Part shown: piece by piece, positions 55,531 to 64,000 of the stretch | Numbering within the stretch: position 1 is the stretch's first letter | Layout: every line of letters begins with the position of its first letter | Assembly: GCF_023805295.1 (NCBI RefSeq) | Contig: NZ_JAMSHT010000001.1 | Location: 2,257,310-2,321,309, forward strand | Direction: 5' to 3' | Origin: Sphingomicrobium sediminis | Lineage (GTDB): Bacteria; Pseudomonadota; Alphaproteobacteria; Sphingomonadales; Sphingomonadaceae | Length of the DNA: 64,000 nucleotides | Program-made: the position numbers and the translations under genes | The notes under the pieces: model-generated | Told to the model about the DNA's origin: nothing | What the model saw: the letters and a program-made list of their open reading frames with translations, nothing else | Database searches by the model: none

Positions 55531-58500
55531 ATGACCACATCTACGCGCAATATTCTTTTTACCAGTGCATCCATCGCGACGCTCGGACTGGCCATGCCAT
55601 CCGTCGCGGCGCCCATCATTATCGATGATGGCGGAAGGTCCCCGAACCCCACGACCGATGTCGATATCGTCGACGTCATCGAGATCAGTGCGATTTGCGC
55701 CGATGCTCCCCTCATCAATGATTGCGGTGTGCGCACGACGGTCACGGCTTCCGCGACGATGGACGCCAACCAGATTACAGCGCGGGTCTCCTCGACGACC
55801 AATGGTCAGGTCATCCAGTCGGCGAGCGCTACGGGAACCGGAAGCGAAGGCAATGTTACCCTGGTTGCCTCCAATACCGGCCCCATCGATATCCTGGCCA
55901 TCGCCGAAATCACTGCCGATGGCGTAAATGCTTCGGGCACCCAGACCCTGACGGGTGTCGCAACGACTGGCGGCGGCAACACCGCAACCGGTGCCACCGG
56001 GCCCGGTCTTACGACGGGAAGCGGCACGACGGGTACCGGTACGGGTGCGCCCCAAACCTCGACTGTGATGGTCGCCGGGACGACGACCGCCAATGTCGTC
56101 GCCAATGCAACGATTGAAGGCGTTGCGCTGCTGCAGCGCGGTGTCGGCAATAACGTCGACCAGCTCATCCAGAATTCGAACGATCTTGGCGTGGAAATCA
56201 CCGCCAATGCGTTCAACACCGGCACCGTCGCGCTTGGCGCGACGGCCAATGCGGCGCTTTCGGGTGCCGGCATCGCGCAAGTCGGGACCGGCGAGAATTC
56301 GGTCAATCTCGCGATGGACCTCAATGCAGCACCGACGACCTCGCTCTTCCCCGGCCAAGTCGAAATCGATGTCGATGCGGCGGCCATTGCGCCTTCGGGC
56401 ACGGCGAACGCCAATGCGATCCTGTTCGAAGGGATCGTACAGCGCGCCAGTGCCGCGGCCAGCAGCGCAGACCTTGCCGTGTCGCTCGATAATTCGGGCG
56501 ACATTTTTATTAACGCGACAGCGGTTGCCGATGGCGCGGGTGCCGACGCCTATGCGCAGGCCTTCGGTCCTGGCATCGGCCAGGTCGTCTTCGCGCGCAC
56601 CAGCAATGTTTCCGGCAGCATCGCGCTAAACAATGATGGTGCTTTCTCGATGAACGTCGTCGCCGATGCCGGCTATGTCGAAGGCGGTACGGCGAGCAAT
56701 GCTTTCGCCTTCGCGCAGAATAGCGTGGCCGTCGTCCAGGCGCTTGACGGCGTCGTCGGCGGTGCCGCCAGTCTCTATAACGGCACGTCGGGGTCACTTG
56801 ATGTGGGCGTTACGGCGGTTGCGATTGCCACTGGCAGTGCGCAGGCCATTGCTTTCAATGCTGGCGGCGCCTTCCAGCAGATCGCCGTGGGCGGCTTCTT
56901 CACCGGATTTTTCGGCAGTGATGCCGATCTCGACATGGTCAATGACGGCGCGATCACGCTGAGCGCCAATGCCGTGGCCAGCGGGTCCAATGGCAACGCC
57001 ACTGCGGTCTTCGCCGAAGGGATGAGCCAGTCCTCGCTCTTCCTGCCCGGCACGGTTGACATGCTGATGGCGAACAATGGCTCGATGGAGCTGGTAGTCA
57101 GCGCATCTGCGCCCGATAGTGCTAGCGCGTCCACGTTCGACATCATGGCGCAATTCTCGCTCTTCCCGACGGTTGCGAACCTGTCGATGAGAAATGATGG
57201 CGATATCGGTATTTCGGTCTTTGCCGATGCGGAAAATGCCTCGGCGAATGGCGGTGTCATCAATCAGGCTGTCATTGGCGCGGGATCGTCCGCCAATGCC
57301 CTGATCGACAATGAAGGCAGCATCAACCTCTTCGTGGTTGCTATTGCGGCGGGTAACGGGGGCGGCACTGCCACCGCAAGTGCAGGTGCTCTTCCCGTCG
57401 TCCAGAATATCAGTGGCGGCGCAGTCGACGCCTCGATCAATAATAGCGGCACTATCGACATCAATATGATCGCCACGGCGGAAGGCTCGACTGGCGCGGT
57501 TGCCGTGGCGCAAGTCGGTTCGACCATCGAAGGGCCGTTCGTGCGCGCGGGCGGGATCGACCAGTTCGCGACCGGCGGTTCGGTTTCGATCGGGGTTTCC
57601 AATGACGGCCTGATCGACATCTCTGCTGTGGCCATCGCACAGGCTTTCGGAAATGCGCAGGCCAGTGCGATCGCCAATGGTGTCAATCAATCGGTGACGG
57701 CCGGTAGTTTCGCCTTTGCCAGCTTCGTCAACGGAGCCGAGGCGACGGGTACTGGAACTGGCACAGGAACCGGCACGGGCACCGGGACAGGTACGGGCAC
57801 GGGGACCGGCACGACCGGGACGGCTTCCATCCTTTTGGACGCGGTGGCGATCGCCGAAGGGGCTTCATCGGCCAATGCGACGGCCCTGGCCTTCGGCAAT
57901 CTCCAGCAGGTCAATGCTTTCTCGGGCAGCGCTATCGCCGTTGCCGACAATAATGGTGTCATTGCACTCCAGGCTGCTGCGGGAGCGGACGCGGTCTTCT
58001 CGGACGATGCGGTCGCGATTGCAGCAATAGGCATTGGGCAACAGGCCGACGGTCTGTCCGTGGACTTGTCGCTCGAGAATGAGGGCGATGTTGCGCTTGG
58101 CGCTTTTGCAAGCGACGCCAACGATGTTGTCGCCGGGGTCGTGATCGGCCTTGGGCAGGATGGCGAAGCGGTGACGGGCGGTGTCGCGAGCATCTCCAAT
58201 GCCGGCGGCGTGTCGCTCGAAGCGACGGCGGTAGCCGGCGGGGCCTTCGTCGATGCCTTCGCCTATGCCACGCAAGCCATCTACCAAGAGGTCAATGTCG
58301 GCGAGGCTGGCGCAACGGGCGCCATCGTCAATAGCGGCACGGTCCTCATGGATGCCAACGCCCTTGCCGGGGGCGCATCTGCCGAGGCGACTGCCTTGGT
58401 CAACGGCTCCGAGGGCAATTACGGCATCGCGCAGATTGTCGAGGCCGCCTCGAGCGCCTCGTTGAGTATCAACAATAGTGGTGCGCTCCTGGCCGAGGCT

Positions 58501-61500
58501 GCGGCTTCGGCACTGACCGGCGAGGGCGGCTTTGGCGCTTATGCCAGCGCCAATGGCGGCGCGATGGTGTGGCAGTCGGGCCAGGGCACTGCGGTCGGCA
58601 TCGACTTTGTCAACGCCACCAGTGCAACCCTCAGTGCGGATATCTATGCGGCTGGCTTGGCCGTCCTTGCCACCAGCGGGGAAGCAACAGCGCAGATGGA
58701 CGTCATCCTGATCCAGGCCGCGCAGGGCGGACCGGGCGGCGCTTCGGCGTCAATCGACAATGATGGTCTCATCAATGTCGACCTGGTGGCTGCGGCCCGC
58801 GGTGAATTTGCCGATGCCGATGCGCGTATTGGCGGCGAGGGCGCCGCCGTGTCGCAGATCGCGATTGCGGAAGGCGACGTCGCATCGGCCTCGATCAACA
58901 ATGGCGGTGTCATTGCCGTCAATGCCGATGCTTCTGCCGCCGGGACGGCTGCGGAGGCATTCGCCTTTGCCAATGTCGTGCGACAGGAAGCGATCAACTT
59001 CCCCGAAGCTTCGCCGACAGGGACTTTTGCGACGGTAGCCGCGATCACGTCCACAGGCGCGACCGTGAACTTCACCAATACCGGTACGGTGAGCGGCGTG
59101 GCAGAAGCCGCGGCCGTCGTGGCCGGGCCTTCTGCGGAAGCAACCGCAGTCGTCGGCTATGTCGCCGGGCAGTTTGCCAGTGCCGGTAGCGGCGATGCCT
59201 TTGCCGGATTCCAGAATGACGGCCTGCTCTTCGGCAGCGCTGTGGCTACTGCCATCTCGGGAGGCGGGGCCGATGCAAACGCCAATGTGGGCCTCGGCCT
59301 GCTGCAGAATGTCGAGGCGGGCAATGGCGATGCCTCGGCCTCGTTCGTCAACAATGGCACCGTAGAGCTGGCGGCCGGTGCTTTTGCTTCGGGCGAGAGT
59401 GTGCAGGGATTTGCCTCGGTCGACGGTGCCGCCGGCATCGACCAGAACGTCTTCGCCGCGGGTACGGGCTATGCCAATATCGTCAATGTCGGCTTGATCG
59501 GGATTTCGGCTGAACTCGACCTGATCGGCAATGGCAGCGGCGTGGCGCTGGCCAATGCGCTCAATCAGCAGGTCAACGCACCGGTAGCCATCGTCAATCT
59601 CACCAATGACGGGCTGGTCGATGTCAACGCGGATGCCGATCAGCTGGGCGTATTCGGTGATGTGGGTGCACAGGCCCGCGGGATCACGCAGCTGGGCTTC
59701 GGATCGAGCGTTGCGCTCAACCTCGTCAACGGGACGAGCGGCGTCCTCGATGTCTCTGCTGGTGCCGTGGCAGGCGGCGAGGGGCAGTTCAACGCCTTCG
59801 CCAGCGCGGTGGGCGTTGGCGTTCAGCAACTGGGCTTCGGATCTGAGGTGGCGGTCGGAATGACCAATGCCGGCCTGATCGATGTCGCGGCCAATGCCAG
59901 TGCTCTTGCGTCTAATTTTGCGAATGTCGAAGCGACCGCGATCGGCGTCAACCACTGGCAGTTCAGCGCAAATGATTATGCGATCGACTTCACCAATAGC
60001 GGCACGATCTCGATCGATGCTTCGGCCTATGCCGTTGGCGGCGGCACGGCCAACGCCTTTGCTTACGGCAATGGCGAGCGGTCCTACATTTTTGGCCAGG
60101 AGATCGATCTCGACCAGCGCAATAGTGGCCTGATCGATGTGGACGTCGCGGCCTTTGCGAGTGGCGGTTTTGCAGCAAATGCCAGCTATCAGGCGTCTGC
60201 GCTCGACCAGCATGCGGTCGGGACGTCGCTCGCGCTTCACCTCGCCAATAGCGGGACCGTCGATATTGATGTGGATGCTGTCGCGATGACGTCTGAAGGC
60301 ATCAATGCTGTCGCAGGCGGTGCCCTCTGGGCTATCCATCAGTCGGGTCAGGCCACGACTGTCGAAGCGACACTATCGCAAGTTGGCGTCCTCAGTGTCG
60401 ATGTCGACGTATTGGCTTCCGGTAGCGGCGACGCCTTCGCCGGCGCTGGCTCGGGAATCGATTTGCTCGAACAGCTGGGCTTCGGTGATAATGTTGACCT
60501 CGACTATGTCGGGGCTGGCTCCAATAACCTGACTTATAATGTGACGGCACTTGCGGGCAGCGGTGCCAATGCGTTTGGCCGAGTGAACATCATCCGGCAG
60601 GTCGCGTCTGCTGAAAGTGTCGCCGACGTTTCTATAAGCAATAGCGGGGCCATCAACGCCACGATGATTGCAGAAGGTTCGGGTACGGACGCCTTCGTCA
60701 ATGCGGGCGGTGTTGCAATCTTCCAGCAGGCGGCGAGCGGAACAAGCGGGATTGGTGTCATTCAGAATTCGGGTGCGATCAATCTCGTTGCCGATGCCGA
60801 TGCCATTGCTTCGGGCTCGTTCGCGAATGCCTTCGCGGGACTTGGCGGGGTCGAACAACGCATCTTCGGATCGCAAGCCGATGGCAGTATCACCAATAGC
60901 GGCAGTATCGCGCTGGATGCTGATGCGAGCGCGCAGGGCACTGGCAACGTCAATGCGCTCGGGGCAGGTGTCGCGATCGCCCAGACGGTCGGCGCGGCGA
61001 TGTCAGCCACGGGCGCGATTGCCAATTCGGGTTCGATCGATATCGATGCCTTCGCTTTCGCCAGTGGCGATGGTGCGCCCGCCGGCGGTAATGCTGCCGG
61101 CGACGGCATCCGCCAACTGGTGAATTCGGGTGGTTCGGCCAATGCCGATATCAACAATAGCGGCGCGATCGACGTGGAAGCGACGATGGACGTCATTGGC
61201 GGCGGCACCGGAGGCACGTTCGGGTTGGCCTGGGTGACCGGGATCGAGCAAGGAGCGAACAACTTCGAGGGCGATGGCCCGGTCAGTGCCAATATCGTCA
61301 ATAGCGGCGCTATCGCGATCGATGGCGATGCCAATGTCGTGGGCAATGCGCAGGCCCGCGCGGATGCATGGACCAATGGCATTCTCCAGGATGCGCGCGG
61401 CGGGACTGCCGATGCGAGCATCGTCAATTCGGCAACCGTCTCGCTTTCCGCATCGGCGGTGGCCTCGGCGACCGGATCGGGCGGGTTCGCCACTGCGATC

Positions 61501-64000
61501 GGAGAAGCGGCCGGTATCCGGCAGGATGTCGATGCTGCAGCCTACTCTGTTCCCGTAACCAGCGAGGGTACGACCACCACGTTCATACAGACCGGCGGGA
61601 CGGCTGTCGGTGTCATCGACAATTCGGGGGCGATCAATGTAGTTGCCGCGGCCGACGCCGTCGGTTCGGAATTCGCGCAGGCCTATGCTTCGATCAGCGG
61701 CATCGACCAGGATGTGAATGGCAATATCGCCACCGCGATCCTGAGCAATAGCGGCACGATCGCTGCATCGGGCAGTGCGGTTGCCGTAGCGGGCTCGGCT
61801 TATGCTTCGGCCGACGCCCGCATCATCGACCAGGATGCGTTCGCCAGCGAAAGCGGCACCGCCAATGCAGTGCTCAACAATCTTGGTGACATCACGGTCT
61901 CGATGAATGCGATGGCCTCCGGCAGCGAAGGCAATGCCTATGCCACGGCCGACGTCGATGCGATCGAGCAGAGCGGCAATGGCGACACCGTGTCGCTCGA
62001 CCTGGCCAATGACGGCGCCATTTCGGTCGCGGTCGGCGCTTCGGCGGTCGGCGCCAGTTCGGCTTATGCCTATGCGAGCTTCGACGGGATCGACCAGAAT
62101 GCGTCGGGCTTCTTTGCCGGCCAGCGTTCGGTGACGATCGTCAATTCCGGTAGCATGGATGCCGACGTGGCGGCCTTCGCTTCGGGCAGCAACGCTTACG
62201 CAAGCGCCGACCTTAGCGGCATTGATCAGGATGCCTTTGGCGGCACTGTCGAAGCAGTGCTGGTGAACCAGGCAGCGATTGCGCTGTCGGGTAGCGCTAG
62301 CGCCATCGCGTCGGGTAGTAGCGCGCTGGCTGACGGTGACATCGACATTCTCGACCAGAATATCGGTGGTGGATCGCTCGAGGCGACGCTGTCCAATTCG
62401 GCTACGCTGTCGGCGAACTTGAATGTCGTGGCGTCGGGCCCCGACTATGCGAGCGCCGACGGGATTATCGACGGGATCGACCAGGATGCCAGCGGCAACA
62501 CGGTCGATGTCTATCTCGACAATAGCGGTGACATCAACGCGGCCATCAATGCTAGCGCAAGCGGTGGGACCGAGGGTTATGCCGAGGTCGATATCGACCT
62601 CATCGAGCAGGGCGGCTTTGCCTATGGGTCGGGTCCGGTCACGGGCTGGCTCGCCAATAGCGGCGCTCTCTCTGGCAACGGGATCGGCAACGCGGTCTCT
62701 TCGGGCGGCAGGGCGCAGGCCGACGTCAACGTGCGCGGCATCTATCAGCAACTGGTTGGCGCGACAGCGACCGCAACGCTCAGCAATAGCGGCACGATTT
62801 CGCAGCTGGCCTCGGCCAATGCGACCGGGTCCAGCAACGCCGACGCCGACGCGATCGCCCTTTCGGGCTTGGCGCAGCGTGTGAACGCCGAGAGCGGACC
62901 TGGCACGGGCTCGGTCTCGAACAGCGGCACGATCAGCCTGACTGCTGTCGCCAACGCTGCGGCCAGCGGAACCTCGACGACAATGATGGGATCGGGCACC
63001 ACGCTCGTCACCAACACCTTCGCGACAGGCCAGGCCAATGCCGAGGCGAGCGCTTCGGGCGCGATGCTGCAATATGTGACGGGCGACAGCGGCGCGGTGG
63101 CGACCATGTCCAATAGCGGGAACGTGAGTGTGAGCGCGCAGGCCAATGCGGTTGCGCCGGACCAGGCAACGGCTTTCGCTTATGTCGAAGTGGTCGACAA
63201 TCGCGCACAGGCCAATGAATCGGGCTCGGCTGTAGCCTCGCTCGCCAATAGCGGCAGCCTTGCCGGCTTCGGCTCCGCGGTGGGCTCAGCCTCTTCAGTC
63301 TCGGTCGGCGCTAGCGGAACCGGCGTCTACCAGCGCGTTGGTGGGTCTCAGGCTTTGGCCTTTGTCGGCAATAGCGGCCTGATTTCACTTTCGGCGGTCG
63401 CCGATGCCAATGCGAGCGGCCCTGCATTGGCCTTCGCCAATGCTATCGGTGTCGAGCAGTCGATCGACGGTAATCCGACCACGGTGACGGCTTCGATCAG
63501 CAACGCCGGTACGATCAGCGCGAACGCGCTGGCGACGGCGACGGGTACGGCCGGTAGCGGTGGGGCGAATGCCTCGGCTATCTATATCGATGGCTCCGAA
63601 CCCGGCGATATCGGGCTCGCCCTCGACAATTCGGGTTCGATTGCTGCTGGAGCGACGGCGGTTCATGCGGCGCAGGCTGATGCTTTTGCGGTGGGCTACC
63701 ATGTCGATGCGCAGGAAGCTGAGGCGAGTGTTTCCAACTCGGGTGACATTGGTGCGGTCGCGGTGGCTTCGGCTGCGATTGGCGGCGCCAGTGCGACGGC
63801 CTTCGGGATCAATATCTCGGCGACCGGTACGGGCTCGACCACGACGATGGGCACGGGCACGACGGCGGTCGTGACGGTCAATCCGGGTGGTCTCGATGTC
63901 GATCTCACCAACTCGGGCAGCGTGACCGTTGCGGCGATTGCGCGCGGTGCGGGTTCTTCGACCTTCACCACGACCTCGACCACCGGCACGGGCACGACGC
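55531..64000 (+). CDS. Giant exported beta-repeat surface protein (3' end outside window)
   Basis: One frame is open from 55531 to the window end, more than 2,820 codons, with no stop. A Sec signal peptide (TTSTRNILFTSASIATLGLA, cleavage near SVAA) indicates export. The body is made of diverged repeats of the type NSGxIxVxAxAxAxG-xAxAxAxxxxxIxQ, about 40-46 residues each, predicted to be stacked beta-strands. In my reading there is no lysine codon, arginine is rare, and only two cysteines occur, both in the first 70 residues. Thr/Gly-rich linkers interrupt the repeats. Probably an autotransporter passenger or adhesin; any C-terminal barrel or anchor lies beyond the window. An ATG at 55528 is an alternative start. 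Confidence 0.88.
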   Translation, partial: MTTSTRNILFTSASIATLGLAMPSVAAPIIIDDGGRSPNPTTDVDIVDVIEISAICADAPLINDCGVRTTVTASATMDANQITARVSSTTNGQVIQSASATGTGSEGNVTLVASNTGPIDILAIAEITADGVNASGTQTLTGVATTGGGNTATGATGPGLTTGSGTTGTGTGAPQTSTVMVAGTTTANVVANATIEGVALLQRGVGNNVDQLIQNSNDLGVEITANAFNTGTVALGATANAALSGAGIAQVGTGENSVNLAMDLNAAPTTSLFPGQVEIDVDAAAIAPSGTANANAILFEGIVQRASAAASSADLAVSLDNSGDIFINATAVADGAGADAYAQAFGPGIGQVVFARTSNVSGSIALNNDGAFSMNVVADAGYVEGGTASNAFAFAQNSVAVVQALDGVVGGAASLYNGTSGSLDVGVTAVAIATGSAQAIAFNAGGAFQQIAVGGFFTGFFGSDADLDMVNDGAITLSANAVASGSNGNATAVFAEGMSQSSLFLPGTVDMLMANNGSMELVVSASAPDSASASTFDIMAQFSLFPTVANLSMRNDGDIGISVFADAENASANGGVINQAVIGAGSSANALIDNEGSINLFVVAIAAGNGGGTATASAGALPVVQNISGGAVDASINNSGTIDINMIATAEGSTGAVAVAQVGSTIEGPFVRAGGIDQFATGGSVSIGVSNDGLIDISAVAIAQAFGNAQASAIANGVNQSVTAGSFAFASFVNGAEATGTGTGTGTGTGTGTGTGTGTGTTGTASILLDAVAIAEGASSANATALAFGNLQQVNAFSGSAIAVADNNGVIALQAAAGADAVFSDDAVAIAAIGIGQQADGLSVDLSLENEGDVALGAFASDANDVVAGVVIGLGQDGEAVTGGVASISNAGGVSLEATAVAGGAFVDAFAYATQAIYQEVNVGEAGATGAIVNSGTVLMDANALAGGASAEATALVNGSEGNYGIAQIVEAASSASLSINNSGALLAEAAASALTGEGGFGAYASANGGAMVWQSGQGTAVGIDFVNATSATLSADIYAAGLAVLATSGEATAQMDVILIQAAQGGPGGASASIDNDGLINVDLVAAARGEFADADARIGGEGAAVSQIAIAEGDVASASINNGGVIAVNADASAAGTAAEAFAFANVVRQEAINFPEASPTGTFATVAAITSTGATVNFTNTGTVSGVAEAAAVVAGPSAEATAVVGYVAGQFASAGSGDAFAGFQNDGLLFGSAVATAISGGGADANANVGLGLLQNVEAGNGDASASFVNNGTVELAAGAFASGESVQGFASVDGAAGIDQNVFAAGTGYANIVNVGLIGISAELDLIGNGSGVALANALNQQVNAPVAIVNLTNDGLVDVNADADQLGVFGDVGAQARGITQLGFGSSVALNLVNGTSGVLDVSAGAVAGGEGQFNAFASAVGVGVQQLGFGSEVAVGMTNAGLIDVAANASALASNFANVEATAIGVNHWQFSANDYAIDFTNSGTISIDASAYAVGGGTANAFAYGNGERSYIFGQEIDLDQRNSGLIDVDVAAFASGGFAANASYQASALDQHAVGTSLALHLANSGTVDIDVDAVAMTSEGINAVAGGALWAIHQSGQATTVEATLSQVGVLSVDVDVLASGSGDAFAGAGSGIDLLEQLGFGDNVDLDYVGAGSNNLTYNVTALAGSGANAFGRVNIIRQVASAESVADVSISNSGAINATMIAEGSGTDAFVNAGGVAIFQQAASGTSGIGVIQNSGAINLVADADAIASGSFANAFAGLGGVEQRIFGSQADGSITNSGSIALDADASAQGTGNVNALGAGVAIAQTVGAAMSATGAIANSGSIDIDAFAFASGDGAPAGGNAAGDGIRQLVNSGGSANADINNSGAIDVEATMDVIGGGTGGTFGLAWVTGIEQGANNFEGDGPVSANIVNSGAIAIDGDANVVGNAQARADAWTNGILQDARGGTADASIVNSATVSLSASAVASATGSGGFATAIGEAAGIRQDVDAAAYSVPVTSEGTTTTFIQTGGTAVGVIDNSGAINVVAAADAVGSEFAQAYASISGIDQDVNGNIATAILSNSGTIAASGSAVAVAGSAYASADARIIDQDAFASESGTANAVLNNLGDITVSMNAMASGSEGNAYATADVDAIEQSGNGDTVSLDLANDGAISVAVGASAVGASSAYAYASFDGIDQNASGFFAGQRSVTIVNSGSMDADVAAFASGSNAYASADLSGIDQDAFGGTVEAVLVNQAAIALSGSASAIASGSSALADGDIDILDQNIGGGSLEATLSNSATLSANLNVVASGPDYASADGIIDGIDQDASGNTVDVYLDNSGDINAAINASASGGTEGYAEVDIDLIEQGGFAYGSGPVTGWLANSGALSGNGIGNAVSSGGRAQADVNVRGIYQQLVGATATATLSNSGTISQLASANATGSSNADADAIALSGLAQRVNAESGPGTGSVSNSGTISLTAVANAAASGTSTTMMGSGTTLVTNTFATGQANAEASASGAMLQYVTGDSGAVATMSNSGNVSVSAQANAVAPDQATAFAYVEVVDNRAQANESGSAVASLANSGSLAGFGSAVGSASSVSVGASGTGVYQRVGGSQALAFVGNSGLISLSAVADANASGPALAFANAIGVEQSIDGNPTTVTASISNAGTISANALATATGTAGSGGANASAIYIDGSEPGDIGLALDNSGSIAAGATAVHAAQADAFAVGYHVDAQEAEASVSNSGDIGAVAVASAAIGGASATAFGINISATGTGSTTTMGTGTTAVVTVNPGGLDVDLTNSGSVTVAAIARGAGSSTFTTTSTTGTGTT
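57745..57822 (+). repeat. Eleven-fold Thr-Gly dipeptide tract in the giant protein
   Basis: Eleven consecutive Thr-Gly codon pairs, then TTGT, form a degenerate six-base repeat. The synonymous codons differ from unit to unit (ACG/ACT/ACA/ACC with GGT/GGA/GGC/GGG), so the peptide, not the DNA, appears to be conserved. Probably a flexible linker between repeat blocks. Confidence 0.85.
61702..62748 (+). repeat. Block of 41-46-codon repeats with an IDQD motif
   Basis: The triplet Ile/Leu-Asp/Glu-Gln (ATCGACCAG and relatives) recurs at 61702, 61825, 61963, 62089, 62221, 62350, 62476 and 62602, with a divergent Ile-Tyr-Gln at 62740. Spacings are 41, 46, 42, 44, 43, 42, 42 and 46 codons. It is followed by Asp/Asn/Ser-x-x-Gly in most copies. 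The DNA repeats are diverged. Confidence 0.8.

Noticed and set aside
61702..62748. Regularly spaced repeats that might suggest a CRISPR array
   Set aside because: The repeated DNA is not identical between units, the period varies by several codons, and all of it is in frame inside one protein-coding gene. No cas genes are present.
58750..63072. Long minus-strand frames (58750-60339 and 61003-63072) opposite the giant repeat gene
   Set aside because: They mirror the repeat sequence and translate to Arg/Ile/Asp-rich strings without a signal peptide or domain. The plus frame alone is continuous across the whole 8.4 kb and carries a signal peptide and ribosome site.

Overview
The window is GC-rich, gene-dense bacterial chromosome that reads as an alphaproteobacterium of the Sphingomonadales (a Sphingomonas-like relative). 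The evidence is a Sphingomonas-type serine palmitoyltransferase beside an acyl carrier protein and a ceramide-reductase-like gene, a SciP-type DUF1153 protein, an ATP12 chaperone, a class I PHA synthase with a phasin, the alphaproteobacterial rplU-rpmA-GNAT-obgE order, and many ATGA-type gene overlaps. Almost everything from 1 to 53 kb looks like ordinary core or near-core chromosome.

Layout. 0-9 kb: a PHA synthase cut by the window edge, RarD permease, a DUF4893 lipoprotein, a tightly overlapping run (pseudouridine synthase, HAD phosphatase, small membrane protein, ATP12), gmk, a phasin with a histone-like N-terminal tail behind PhaR-like palindromes, clpS, and an AraC-type regulator. 9-20 kb: serine hydrolase, murA, DUF445 protein, an RND efflux pair with an unusually long permease, two GlsB-like membrane proteins around a SIMPL protein, and a SciP-like regulator. 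20-29 kb: mnmA, PhzF, CDF transporter, pdxH, a DnaJ-like/YihY/fabI/YkvA run, a methyltransferase and purA. 29-40 kb: aldo/keto reductase, serA-serC with a structured leader, an M23 peptidase with a hairpin-rich 5' region, ErpA-like protein, exonuclease III, an acyltransferase-like protein, a desaturase, lptG-lptF and a DUF2141 protein. 40-53 kb: hybrid histidine kinase, the sphingolipid genes run together with obgE, a TetR/PF10118 divergent pair, rplU-rpmA, hspQ, a two-component system, an EF-hand protein and an SDR.

53.1-64 kb differs in character. A tRNA-Ser(CGA) is followed by an exported multicopper oxidase, an AT-richer intergenic stretch, and one enormous open reading frame that runs off the window without a stop (more than 2,820 codons). 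It encodes an exported Ala/Gly/Asn/Asp/Ser-rich beta-repeat protein in which I found no lysine codon at all and only two cysteines. It is probably a cell-surface adhesin or autotransporter passenger and is the most unusual object here.

Genes that appear to work together: PHA synthase and phasin (carbon storage granules); obgE-cerR-acp-spt (sphingolipid head of the ceramide pathway, co-transcribed with a ribosome-assembly GTPase); serC-serA (serine, also the SPT substrate); lptF-lptG, murA and the M23 peptidase (envelope); fabI and the desaturase (acyl chains). All calls rest on reading the sequence and family recognition; no database search was run.
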